Positions 21,242-32,130 of a DNA stretch of 64,000 bases are shown here, piece after piece; the first letter of the stretch is position 1, and each line of letters opens with the position of its first letter. The stretch is taken from positions 1,674,001 through 1,738,000 of the forward strand of contig JAGTXX020000011.1 of the NCBI GenBank assembly GCA_019044685.2. Reading direction: 5' to 3'. Made by a program: the position numbers and the translations under genes. This stretch comes from Nannochloris sp. 'desiccata'. Its lineage: Eukaryota; Chlorophyta; Trebouxiophyceae; Chlorellales; Chlorellaceae. The notes under the pieces are model-generated. The model saw only the letters and a list, made by a program, of their open reading frames with translations. It was not told the origin of the DNA and ran no database searches.

Positions 21242-24033
21242 ATGGATTGTAATTGCAGCTGTTTAGGTCCTACGGCAGCAGCCAAAGTGCCTGTCAAGAG
21301 GTATAATCTACTAGTTCCAGCGATCTTCCCTGTCACCGAACCCAACTGGACAAAGCCCCTGGGAATTTCTACTGAGAAAAACATTAAACGACTCTCAGAG
21401 TATTTGGAACGCAACGAACATCGCATCCCCAAGGTGATCAATTATTGCAAATCATCCAAGAAAACTTCTGCTCCCTTCCGTCCTCTCCTATTTTTCATAT
21501 ACCAAATGTTCTCTTCATCGTATATTCAACGCCTTTGCCCTCTATATATCTACAGGTATCAAGAAGATTAGCACGCCGGCTTCATTATGACCTCTCTAAG
21601 AACAGGCTCGGCTTTGTCCGCGTTGCTGTCGCCGCCTACACACATCTCGCCACCACAGAAAGTGGCCGCTTTGCTCGCCTTTACTCCAAAGAGCTGATCG
21701 TTCGATATCCTACAAAGAAGAGATACCTGTGGGGCCTAGTAAGTCCACGCCCAGCAGCATCTAATCTGCCCCCATCCTCTGCTCATCTTGGCAGTGTTGT
21801 TGGCGCTCTTATTTCTTCACCTCAACCTCCTGCTCAGCAATGGGGGCTAGAGTTACTCACTACACTGTTAAAACAGCAAGAAACGGCAGAGTTTATTGGT
21901 ACATTTGAAACATTAGTACCTCTTCTTTGCTCCAAAGCGTGTAGCTCCACATATGCCATTACTACTGTGAAAACTAGGAATGGCAAAAGAGAAGGAGGAG
22001 GTGGAGAAGGTGTTGCCGAGGACTCCGACACCGCTGTTGTAACTGCAGTGCCTACAGCTGATGGGGAACGAGATCCTGCCAATCTAATCGCCTCTTTAAG
22101 CCTGCAAGCACTATTAGAACACCTACGCTTATGTTTCCGTCTCTCCTACGTATCTTTTCATTTAGATTCAATCACATATGCGGTCTTAAGTATTATGGAA
22201 GCAGCAGGGGCTGCTACGGGAATTGATTACTCGACCGCTTCTAAAGCTGTTGCTGCTGGAGTTTCCCTGCCGTTATCATCATTAGCCAGAGAGTCTGTCG
22301 GCGCGAGAGTAGGTGCGTCTTCTCCTGGTTATGCAGCTCTATTGGTCTATCAGGAGTTGGGTCAAATGACGAGAGATGCCGCTGAAGGAAAGAAAGTGCT
22401 TGAATTTCTTTTTAGGTACCTCGATCAAATGCCAAAACGCTGGCTTGGCGGTCCTGCACTTGATGTCGGTCTAGGTGTGATGAGGGATGCATGTTCTCAG
22501 GAACATCAGAGATTTCTATTGACTACGGCTTTGATTGTCCATGTTGGAGCGGCAAAGGGGTTGAATGAAACTCAACGGGTGGCTGTATTAGAGCAAGCTA
22601 TGAAGGATGCAGCTGTTTTAGAAACAAGTATGGCACCGTCTGCGTTGCTTCAAGCTCTCCAAGAACTTCCAAAGGCGCTAGCAAGCGTCCGAGATTTAGT
22701 GCAGACAGAACAAAGCGAATTTGGAAAAGCTGTGATCACTGCAGTTCGTTCTTTAGCTGGACAGGTTGGCACACGGTTACAATTGACCTCTGCACTTGGA
22801 GCAGCAATGACCAGACTTGGTGGACCTTCAGCTCCACTGTCCACGGGCACCTTGCAATGCTGTGCAGCAGCCTCTAACGCATACTCTACTCTGCCGCCGA
22901 GAGCTCTTGGGGCTTCCGCAACACCGCACTTACCCAACGTGCTCTTACGTTCAGCCCTAGGTATTTGCTTAAGTTGGAACCCTAAACAAAGGCTATTAGC
23001 ACATCAGATTTTGAGAAATGCGCTTACTGGGGTACCACAAGGATCCTATATGACCCAGGTGATGCTCGTACTTTCATCTATATGGCATGAAGTAGCTCTA
23101 GTGGAGAATACACCAGAATGCTTCAAGGCGATGGATGCTACATTAGGCGCGGTAGTGTCTGCTTCTAGTGGGGCGGAAGAACAGTTGAGAGCCTGTCAAG
23201 TGGCATTATCGTTGCAAAACGAAGTCCTCTTGTTGTCCTCGCCTTCTTCGTCTTCCACTGCCGCTGCAAGACTGGGTAATACCCAGCCAGCGCAACTGTG
23301 GGCTATTCTTGCATTAAGTGCAAGTTTATTACACCGTGTAGCCCACAGAGTAATTTCTCCTAGTCTCCAAACTTTAACTGTGCTGAACTCTAGCAGTAAC
23401 GACAATGCTATTGGTCTTCCTAGTTTGATTTTAAGCTCTACAACAGGGCTGGAAACGCCTGGTTCTACCGCTATTTCACACTTTAATGAAGCTGATCACT
23501 TTGTAGCTCGCCAAATTCTGGCTTCGTTACCACAGCAACAACAAGAAGATGCAGCGGCGAAAATTCTAGCGAGCATCTCTTCTTTCAAGTCACTATTACC
23601 TGGGCCAAGCACTCAGTCTTTGGCGTTTGTTCCCTTGCCACGCGCTTCTATTGCTCCTCCAATCACCCTCGCTGCGCCTGTATCAGCTGCTGATGGTTCA
23701 GAAGCACCCCCCAGTCCTAGAGCAAAGAGATTGCAAGCAGCATTTTCAGGTGCTGCGTCAACTGGTGGCGGTGGCAGCATCTATAACGAAGGAAAGTCTG
23801 TTCAGAGTGATGATGCTGTAGCAGGAAGTAGATTCGCAGTAGATACGAATGGGACTGATGGAGGGGAGAGTATGGAAGGACGTAGTACCTTTGCGACAGA
23901 GTATAGTGGCAGTCATGGCGGGGGTGGTGACGGTCACTCTAACAAGGCAGGCAGCTTCAAGCAGCTTGCGCCGTCGTTGACGGAGGTGTTGGCAGGTGTT
24001 GAAGCAGCTCTTGTTTCTGTAGGTAGTAACTAA
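21242..24033 (+). CDS. EFR3-like plasma membrane ARM-repeat protein
   Basis: Exon 1 21242-21433 (64 codons) and exon 2 21556-24033; intron of 122 bases (GTGATC...TCTACAG); 889 residues. Matches EFR3 in its most conserved N-terminal part: VPVKRYNLLVPAIFP, an acidic/basic KNIKRLSEYLERNEHRIPK, then after the splice a basic RRLARRLHYDLS segment. The very N-terminus MDCNCSCLG places three cysteines at positions 3, 5 and 7, the kind of palmitoylated cluster that anchors EFR3. The rest is helical repeats, with a low-complexity C-terminus (TGGGGSIYNEG, SHGGGGDGHS). EFR3 scaffolds phosphatidylinositol 4-kinase at the plasma membrane. The C-terminal half has little that can be recognised. Confidence 0.75.
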
Positions 24034-24395
24034 TCGCTGATTTGACGTCTATAAACCTGTAACAAAGCTAAAGTGAGGGTAAGTGCATCTTAAAAATAGA
24101 GCCCCTGCCAGTTTAACTGCTGGCTGCTGTGGGGAAGAAAGAGCGGCCATAGACAGCACATTGGAATTTTTTTCTAAAGATCAGCTAATCCCACTAAAAC
24201 CCGTCTATATTTTGATTCTTATATTTTACAGTGAAAGTTAGTCTCCCCCCAAAAGGATTTGGTTTCCTCCTTGGTATTTACTTCCCGCCATCACTAGAAG
24301 AATTCACAGAATATTACCCCTAGTATTTTGTTGAACCGGCAAGCTGATCTGGTCTTCAGAACGCCGTTAAATTCCAGAGGGTCGACTTGAGTTGG
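24034..24395. other. Intergenic, EFR3 3' end to GATA gene 5' region
   Basis: About 360 bases; TGTAA at 24058 is the probable EFR3 polyadenylation signal. Nothing else recognised. Confidence 0.45.
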
Positions 24396-26689
24396 ATGAT
24401 TGAGGCGGTAGACTGCGCGATGGGCGCTGGAGAATTTCCAATTATGTTTGAGGGCAAAACATTGGAGCGAGACTTCATATTCGAGGTGAGTAAAGCGGCT
24501 GGATCTCACTTTTTGGGTTCATAGGAAGTATCGGGAGCGAGGAGCCGCCAGTTTCGAGGAATATTTCGCCAAGATTCCAATGTCTCTCGAATGCATCTTT
24601 GCGGTTGGCAAACATGCCCCCGTTTGATAGTAGCTGGACTTAGCATATTATTTGTGGAGTGGTATTGTGTATCTACTAGCTCTCTGGAAGCCTTAAACCA
24701 GTGTTCATGGGCGACATGCACATTTTCATCACCTTTTCGATCGTGCGTGAAAGCTGGTTTTTAGCGGCTCCAAGCCGGGGGGCCTATCTTGGAGGTGGCG
24801 CAACGAGCGATTTATCGCCGCTGTTCAGCCAAGGGCCTTAGTTTGCTGTCTTGCCTAACTTCGAGGCCACACGCAGTGAAGAAGCCCAAGAGACGTGCAC
24901 CTCTGTATTAAAGCTTTGGACGCTGGTTCTCTTCTGTTTATGTCCTAAAATTACGTTGTATTTTGATATTTTCGCGCTCAGTGATGCCCTGGCTTCCAGC
25001 CTTTGCTTCATTTGCGGGGCAATGCTCGTCTCCTTTCGATGAACATTTGGTGTGGCCTGGGGCTCCTTCTTTTACCCATTTTACAATCTCAGGGCAGGGT
25101 TCTCTATCATGTATCGTTTTACCTATTTAACCACCAATTTTCTTTGTTTGCAGGATTCTCTTCTTGGTGATGGTTTCCTTGCCGGAGCATCTGGCTCCCC
25201 AAATGGCTTGTGTGCTCTCTACCCAGTACCCCTGCCAAGCTTCCCCTGTTTGGCAGATGAGATGGAAGAACAAGCCAAAGCTATGGAATACGACTTTGTT
25301 TCTAGTGCAGCAGCTCAAGATCCATTAAAAACACATCAACAAAATATCCCTGCCCTGAGAGCTCTTCGTAGCAGTCTGGAGGAAGGCGCCCAGCAGAGAA
25401 TGATGGTCCCTATAAACAGCCTTTACCCTGATGGACCTCGGACTGCTGGTGGACCTTCACACCTTGAAAATCGTCAGCAGCAACAAAAACAGCAGCAGCA
25501 GCAAACACTCGCAGCAACCTTGCAGCCTCCAGCGTCTGCGGGTGGAAGCGCCCCTTTGGCAGCAGCTCTGCACAATGCAGACTGCATTCGATCAGGATTC
25601 AGATCCCCATGGACCGGTGGATGGCTTGGATGCAGATCAGGACCCTGGTGTAATAGAGAAAGGGGTCATATTGGACAGTGTAATACACGAGCAACCATTC
25701 CTGGTCTTAGCGCCTACTTGCCTGAAGAGCTAGCCGCTGTTGGACTACCAGCAGTAGTAGAACTTACCGCTCCTTTACCCCCTGCTGCAGCTGCCGTTGC
25801 ACTTGCCGCTGCAACTGCGGCAGCGACGGTGGCTAGTCGAGGAGCAGCAGCTATGGATGTGATGGCAGGTCTTAAAAGGAGGAACGTTGAGTTTGGCGCT
25901 GGTGGTACTGCAGCAACAGCCCTTAGTAGCGGAGATAGCCTTACAGCCAGCGATAATAACAGCTACAATGATGGCGACGAGGCAGAACAGCAGGTTCAAC
26001 TTATGGGAGGTCAGGGGGGCAAAGCTTCTGCTCGAACAAGCAAGAGGAAAAAAGGTGCTGGCGGCTTTGAACTTTTGCTTACTGGAGCAGGAGCCGCTTG
26101 TGGTGAGCTCATGGATGGTGGAGCGAATACAGATAATGAAGCTGTCAGTGAAGAACTTAAATCTTCAATGACTGGGGAAGCCAAGCTGCGTTCTGTGGCC
26201 ACCCCGACTGAAGCAACCAAGTTTACTGGCAAGAAGCAGCATGGCCGCAAAGGAAAAAAGTATAACAAAGGGCCTCGTAAAACTGCTCTACCCACGAGTG
26301 TGCATTTCGCAGCAGATCCTTCTGCTCCTATTATGATCTCCTGCGATGCTCAGATGAGCTCCCAAATGCCCACCATCATTACCCCTGCGGTACCCGTGGC
26401 TGCAAATGCCACTGGTACCGGGGGAGCAGCAGCAGCAGCGGGACCCATCTCCAAGAGTCTTCTCCCCCGTGCTCCCAATGGTCGCCGCGCTCCACAAGTA
26501 TGGATTTCAGGCGAGTGTACCGATCCACGCACTGGCATGCTGGTGTCTTATGTCCCTCCAGCGTCTTTCTGCACCCAGTGCTCTGCGACGAGCACCCCTG
26601 TTTGGAGAGCTGGGCCGTTTGGGCACAAGACGTTATGTAATGCGTGTGGAGTTCGCTGGATGAAGGTGGCACCAAGATCTCGTAAATAA
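24396..26689 (+). CDS. Plant-type GATA zinc-finger transcription factor
   Basis: The main exon is 25154-26689 (acceptor TTTGCAG). A matching first exon is 24396-24485 ([14 protein letters not shown]...), ending GAG|GTGAGT in phase 0; the 668-base intron is long for this region and may hide a further exon. About 541 residues. The C-terminus is a single GATA finger, C-TQ-C-x18-C-NA-C ([20 protein letters not shown] then [13 protein letters not shown]); the 18-residue spacing is that of plant class B-type GATAs. Preceding regions are Gln-, Ala- and Gly-rich, with a basic SKRKKG and [10 protein letters not shown] stretch. Around residues 180-215 there is an extra Cys/His cluster (CIRSGF...[20 protein letters not shown]). 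Role: nuclear DNA binding at GATA sites; targets unknown. Confidence 0.85.
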
Positions 26690-27672
26690 TTCAAATAGAG
26701 ATATATCTACTTAGTAACCCTACGTTTACTTCTTCTTTCTTTCTCTTTTATCGTCAGTCAGTCATTTAGTAGAGAGTATCATTACATATTATTATCACTC
26801 GGAGCACACTTATATAAGACGCAGGTGCAGGGTCGTTCGAGCCTTCTAGTAAAACACCCAATCAACAAAACATTCGATTTCTTCGTTTCCCTTTTTTTTA
26901 TAAAAATTTTTGCTCCCTTTTTTCTCGTTCTTTCTTTTGTTCATTTCTATCTGACTTTTGGTCAATAAAATTTCCTTCCCAAAAATTGAAAAACAGGTGT
27001 GTGTCTATGCGTGTGTGTGTGTTCTTATTTCTTTTATTAAGTGCTAGCCATGCGTCAGAAGTAGAAGGCCACATAACAAACCACACACTTGTCGCGCATC
27101 ACACACACTCTTGCCTCATTTTCAATTTCAGCCTTTATTTGAGACTTGTCTTTCTCTCGTCTATTCAGCTTCGTTTATTTTTTCCTCCTCCTTGATTTTC
27201 TGCTCATTCACTTTATTAATTACATGTACCTCCCTCTATTTTCTAAAAAAATAAAAATTGTTTTGTTTTCTTTTTTGGTCCCTGCTTCCGTGTTTCTCCT
27301 AGATTTGTTCAGAAGCTCTTTTTTTATTCTATAGATACTTTGAAAATTCTTCTTTCACTTGCTTTTTGATCTACATATATCATACCGCACTTTGGTTTGA
27401 TTGATAGATTTGCTGGAAAAATAAAGCTTCCTCCATTCCAAATAGTACAACTAAAATTTATGGTGAGCAAGCGTTTTATTTTTGCTACTCGTCGACACGC
27501 AATGCATTTTCAGAAGACTCTACTTTTTACCTTTTCCTAACGTATGATCACTGTAATCGAATCAATTAAACAGCAAATTTTAAAAACCGAATAGAGAGGA
27601 GGTAGGGTTTGAGAGGGAACTTCGGAAGAAAGAAATTCCCCTTGCTAGCGCTGCTGAGAGAAATAGTGGCTG
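26690..27672. other. Gene-free T-rich intergenic region
   Basis: About 1 kb. Pyrimidine-rich on the plus strand (26,720-27,460), compatible with a long GATA 3' UTR, with a short TG repeat near 27,000-27,020. No supported coding sequence, tRNA or element with duplicated flanks. Confidence 0.45.
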
Positions 27673-27685
27673 AACCCTAACCCTA
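27673..27685 (+). promoter_or_regulatory. Telo-box-like AACCCTAACCCTA upstream of small gene
   Basis: The string AACCCTAACCCTA lies 23 bases before the ATG at 27708. In plants the telo box (AAACCCTAA) is a promoter element of ribosomal-protein and other growth-related genes. It may equally be a remnant of telomere-type repeat. Position argues for a 5' UTR or promoter element. Confidence 0.4.
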
Positions 27686-27707
27686 CAGCCAGATATATCC
27701 TTATACT

Positions 27708-28434
27708 ATGCAGTCAATTATTCGTCTAAGAAGCAGCTTTGTCGGTTTGGGAAGAGGGTTCGCAACTGGTTCTAAGGAGCTACTATCGCAACTGAAGAGT
27801 AAATTGGTGAGATTAAGATCAGATTCTTTGATTTTGCAAAAAGGAAAAATTTCAGCGAAATTTCAGCGAAAGCGGCGCTCTATTTAAATAAATTGCAGGA
27901 AAGTGCATTGGAGATGGCTAGAAGCGTGGACATGAGCGCAGGACAACTTATGCTAGAAACAGGTGAGATGTGAGCAAGCGGACAAGATCTCACTTATCTC
28001 TAAAGACACCGTGTTACCTTGCATTTTCACTTAAGCATTCATGAATTCTTCTGCACAACCCAACAGATCCTTCAAATCGCCAGCCGCGATCCTTTTACGT
28101 CCTTCGCTACCTAGATTTTGCTGATGTCCAGCTATCCTCTGCGCTCGAGGAAGTCACGGCAGCGGAAGGAGAGTTAGGTACAAAGACATGGAGAGAAACC
28201 CTACAAACTAGCAGAGATTTGGCTATATTGATCGCAGAGAGTCGACTCGCGCGAGATCAAGTACAAGCAAGTATTAGGTATGCATTATAGAGCTTTTACT
28301 TATCTTATATTATTAAGATATTATTAAAAACAAAATGTTCATCGTCCGTTCACTTATTCAAGTCTTTAAAGTTTATTTGTTGCAGAGAGACGCGTGCAAG
28401 AAAAGAGTCAAATGAAATTACATGTCCCAATTAA
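27708..28434 (+). CDS. Small four-exon gene, possibly mitochondrial, family unknown
   Basis: Four exons, 27708-27806, 27899-27962, 28067-28277 and 28386-28434, all with GT-AG borders (GTGAGA...TTGCAG, GTGAGA...CAACAG, GTATGC...TTGCAG) and phases 0, 1 and 2 that join without a stop to give 140 residues. The start MQSIIRLRSSFVGLGRGFAT is an Arg/Ser-rich amphipathic presequence typical of mitochondrial import. The body includes SVDMSAGQLMLET, PRSFYVLRYLDFADVQ and a charged helix (LIAESRLARDQVQASIRETR). I do not recognise the family. It is the most finely split small gene in the window and is easily overlooked because no exon exceeds 211 bases. It overlaps the 3' flank of polyprenol reductase (convergent, 46 bases apart). 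Confidence 0.65.
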
Positions 28435-28480
28435 CATGATGTATGTCACTTATTATGTATAGCACTGGGTTGTTCCTCCT

Positions 28481-29792
28481 CTAGTAAATATAAGGTATTA
28501 TTGCCCTTCGCCGTTTAGGGTACGTCTTGAAATGCTCCTGATACCAGTGATGCGTTAAGCCAGCAGCCAGAACTAAATTAGCAACCTGAATAGTAATAAT
28601 AATATAAAAAAAGAAGACATGTAAGTAGTTTGTAATAGCTTTCCTATTTAAGCAAAAAGAAAATACTTTTCAAATAATATCGTACCACCCATACTAGCAC
28701 CAGCCAGGGTCCTGTAACGAGCCCTCCTGTAAGCACAACCAGTCCTAAATAAATAACAATCTCGCCCAAATAATGGGGACACGAAACGTAATCAAAGCCT
28801 CCACCACGAGGAATGCGATACCGAGGGGTAGTCGTCTTTTTGGTACCTGTAGGGATACTGGTAGACCGCCTCCTACGAGGTGACTTGCTGCCGATGCCAC
28901 TACGAGCTGCAAGACGTGCCAGCAAGTAGTGAGAATGGGACTGCAAAGCACTTCCTAGTAAAAATATACCCACACCCTATAAAAATTTCTCAGAAACGAC
29001 AGATTAGCCAAACGCATGTATGAAAAAATAAATTTTGAAAAATAAAAGCCTGTCAAAACTCACCAACTTATTTCTTAAAGAAAGCAGATGCAGTAAATCC
29101 TGCCCAACCTTCCCTGCAGTCCCTAACGCCGCTCCGTGTACCCCTTCCATCTTAACGTCAAACTGTGCTATAGACTCAAATGCATCATCGGGTAGTACGG
29201 TCAAAGGCAATACCAGATAGTACACTACACCAAAAAGGTAGGCGATACCATGCATGCGAGCTTGTTCTGGATATCTCATTAGCCCTACTGTCTCCAGGAA
29301 TCTTCTAACGAGATGGAATTCCAATAAAACTAACACCATGAGGTATACTGCCTCGTGAGTAGGGTCTAAAGAGTAGTAAAGAGGGGAAGAAAGGAAGAAA
29401 AACGTGATGACTGTGTTCCAAATGGCGCCAATGGCGTAAAAGTGGGCAAACCATTTTTGAGGGACAGTCCAGTCTGAAAGAGGGCCTAATGCATGTGGGG
29501 GCTTGATTTCCATCAGTTTACCACGGCATGCTGAAAGAAGGACAGCATTTCTGTAAGAAGGAAGGGAAGGTGAGGTAGGTTCGTCAAGAATGAGAGAATT
29601 TCTCTTTTTTAGAGAGCGGTGGCGGTAAGGAAACCGGAGTGTTGTGTGATAATAAAAATTTTGTTTGCTAGATTCTTACCTGAAACCTTGAGCGAATGGG
29701 AGGGGTATCAAACCAACTAGAGCTGCAAATGTAGCTAGAATCCAGAAAGATCTGATCAATATTGGTAGCGAAGCTGCCAATTGAGTCAACAT
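28481..29792 (-). CDS. Polyprenol reductase (SRD5A3/steroid 5-alpha-reductase family)
   Basis: Four exons read on the minus strand: 29792-29680, 29550-29064, 28976-28686 and 28585-28481; phases join cleanly to 331 residues. Reduces polyprenol to dolichol in the endoplasmic reticulum, needed for N-glycosylation. Start MLTQLAASLPILIRSFWILA is a membrane segment. Exon 2 has VPQKWFAHFYAIGAIWN and several membrane helices; exon 3 has SHSHYLLARL and IPRGGGFDYVSCPHYLGEI; exon 4 has NLVLAAGLTHHWYQEHFKTY and the family C-terminus YPKRRRAIIPYIY. The PHYxGE and THxWY motifs are the NADPH/substrate signature of the family. An inserted basic stretch (KSPRRRRSTSIPTGTKKTTT) splits exon 3. A DET2-like steroid reductase is less likely given the C-terminus. 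Confidence 0.88.
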
Positions 29793-30166
29793 GTGGAACA
29801 AGTGATCAAAATCTATTGCCAGAAAATATGTTGCCTTGGACGACCGCTAGAGCGGAATAATGTAAAGGTGGGGTATTTGATTTGCACAAACTAAAAGTTG
29901 TTGAAGATTCAAGCAGCAACAGGGAGCAGCATTGCCTTATTTTGGTTGATGACAGCGCGCTGTTGCAAAAAGTTTTGGAACACGACGCAACCCAGGGTTT
30001 CAGATTCATGAGGAATGCTAGCTTAAATGCCAAGCGTGCGTTATTTTATGAATAAAGTTAATGCCACATGCAAATCCTGTGCGATTATGATGGTTTAAGG
30101 AAGCACGAGAACCATTTCATCAATCGTTTGGATTTCTAATTATAATTATCGAGTTCTTCTTCAAAC
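29793..30166. promoter_or_regulatory. Divergent promoter, polyprenol reductase / MRS2
   Basis: 374 bases between diverging start codons; no recognised specific site. Confidence 0.5.
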
Positions 30167-31897
30167 ATGGCAGGTCGGTACAACGAAGACCTCTCTGAGC
30201 CTCTTCTAAACATTGGCCACAATGATCTCAATGTCGCCGAAGAAGGACAATACAACCAGGAAGGTCCACCGCTAGCACACTCAGATGCAGGCTCCATGGA
30301 ACCAACGCCCTCGTGGCTTTCTGAACGTCAAGGCCCTCTTCAAGACTCCCCTGGCGTATATCAAACAATTGGAATAGGTAACATGATACCACCTATGCAA
30401 GAGCGTATTATAGAGAGACCATATATCCCTAAGTATTCCCGTTCAAAACGTCTCGCCCCCGCTCGTGCCAGGCGACAACCTTGGATTGTAATTGATGAAA
30501 CAGGTCGACGTTCTTTTCTACACGCTGATAAGCGTGCTATCATCCATACAACTGGTCTCAATATCCCTATTCGTGATATGCGGCTTCTAGATTTCAACTT
30601 AGGTGCTTCTGACTCTACAATATTAGTCCGAGATAATGCCCTGATTGTTTCGATGGAGCACGTGAGATTCATTGTCACAGCGGATAGAGCTATAATTCCT
30701 AGAGAAGGGACAGACCAAAACCCATTAACAGCTCGATTTGTTGACATATTAGAAGATACTATTGGAGACTGGACCCGGCAGAAGAAAAATTTCGAAGAAC
30801 AGCAAGCTCATGAATACTCATCGACCATGGGGGCAGCGGCAGCGGCGGCGGTAGCTGCGGTGGGAGATGGCGGAGCGAGCAGTGCGTCTGGGGAACCTTT
30901 TCTTGGTCCTGGTACTGTCTCTGATTACGATGAAACATCCTCTATGCACCACGAACTTCAACAACCACTCCCTTTTGAACTTGTGGTCCTGGAGGCAGCA
31001 TTGAAGGAAGTCGTCGCCTCACAATCCCTTCAAATTAAAGAACTTGAAGGTGTTGCATTACCTGCTTTAGATGCACTTACCCGAACAATAAACTCTGCCA
31101 ATTTAGAGCTGACTAGAAAAGTTAAAACACGGCATCAGCGGTTGACATTGAGGACGGAAGCACTACGAGATGAACTTCAAAGATTCTTACAGGACGATGA
31201 TGATATGGCAGATATGTGTTTAACACGCAGGAAAGAAATAGAAGAAACGGCGAAAGCAGTCATGGCAGGGTCATCTGGTGATATGGGTGGTACTGGTGGT
31301 GTTGGTGTTGGTCAAGAAGAGTATACCCCGCCACCTGCCACAGCCTTTGCTCCCAGTTCTTTGACTCGACGTGGTAGTTTACACCTGGCGCGATTTCAAC
31401 ACCATGTTGGAAGTCCACCACGCTTAGCCTCTGCCCTTCCTTCTAGAGAAGTCTTTCTTTCAATGGGGAGGGCAAATAGCAGCGGAGGCCCACAGGCAGC
31501 AGCGGCAGCCGCCGCCGCTGCCGAGGAAGATGCAGATGCAGAAGCCCAGCAAGATGTAGAAAATTTATTAGAATCGTACTACATGCAGGTAGATGGCTTG
31601 TACGATAAGCTTGTTTCAGTAGGAGAGTATATCAAAGACACTGAGGAATATATCAATATTGAGTTGGATAGTTCCCGAAATAGATTAATTCGCTTTGAAA
31701 TCGTTCTATCTGTTGCCACCTTTTCCATTATGCCATTTAATTTACTTGCTGGTGTGCTAGGAGAAAACTTAATCATTCCTGAGCAAATTACTGGCAGTGT
31801 GAGTCAGTTTTTTGGAGTGAATATTGCTGCAACAGCATTTTGTTTCTTTATTTTTAATGCTATTACCTTGTACATGCGCTACACAAAACTAATCTAA
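30167..31897 (+). CDS. MRS2/CorA-type magnesium transporter with altered GMN motif
   Basis: Single exon, 576 residues. The N-terminal domain has RQPWIVIDETG, LGASDSTILVRDNALIVSMEHVRFIVTADRAIIP and the long helix starting LPFELVVLEAALKEV, all typical of eukaryotic MRS2. A tract of Ala, Gly and Glu (residues 215-240 and 430-460) is inserted. Two C-terminal transmembrane helices follow: FEIVLSVATFSIMPFNLLAGVL and the FFGVNIAATAFCFFIFNA segment. Between them the pore signature should be GMN, but the DNA reads GGA GAA AAC, i.e. G-E-N (LLAGVLGENLI). MRS2 proteins conduct Mg2+ into mitochondria, plastids or vacuoles. No clear organelle presequence is seen, and the N-terminus is acidic. Convergent with ACX4. 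Confidence 0.85.
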   Translation: MAGRYNEDLSEPLLNIGHNDLNVAEEGQYNQEGPPLAHSDAGSMEPTPSWLSERQGPLQDSPGVYQTIGIGNMIPPMQERIIERPYIPKYSRSKRLAPARARRQPWIVIDETGRRSFLHADKRAIIHTTGLNIPIRDMRLLDFNLGASDSTILVRDNALIVSMEHVRFIVTADRAIIPREGTDQNPLTARFVDILEDTIGDWTRQKKNFEEQQAHEYSSTMGAAAAAAVAAVGDGGASSASGEPFLGPGTVSDYDETSSMHHELQQPLPFELVVLEAALKEVVASQSLQIKELEGVALPALDALTRTINSANLELTRKVKTRHQRLTLRTEALRDELQRFLQDDDDMADMCLTRRKEIEETAKAVMAGSSGDMGGTGGVGVGQEEYTPPPATAFAPSSLTRRGSLHLARFQHHVGSPPRLASALPSREVFLSMGRANSSGGPQAAAAAAAAAEEDADAEAQQDVENLLESYYMQVDGLYDKLVSVGEYIKDTEEYINIELDSSRNRLIRFEIVLSVATFSIMPFNLLAGVLGENLIIPEQITGSVSQFFGVNIAATAFCFFIFNAITLYMRYTKLI

Positions 31898-32130
31898 ACA
31901 GGGAAGTAAAATGCATTCTCTATTGTTTTTTTTTGTTCTTATTTCGTTTTTGGGAAACAAAAACACTGTAAAATCTTGTCTCTGTAGAAGGAAAAGAAAA
32001 AATAACTGACGAACAAAACGGTCGACTCTCTATATATTATTTTATATATTCATTTCTATCTGATAAAGATTCTAATCGTAATGATAACCACTAGATTGCT
32101 TTACCACTCGTATATTATTCAAACACCCGA

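Noticed and set aside
24851..25042. Open frame of 63 codons upstream of the GATA main exon
   Set aside because: No similarity and no matching splice phase; it lies in the proposed first intron.
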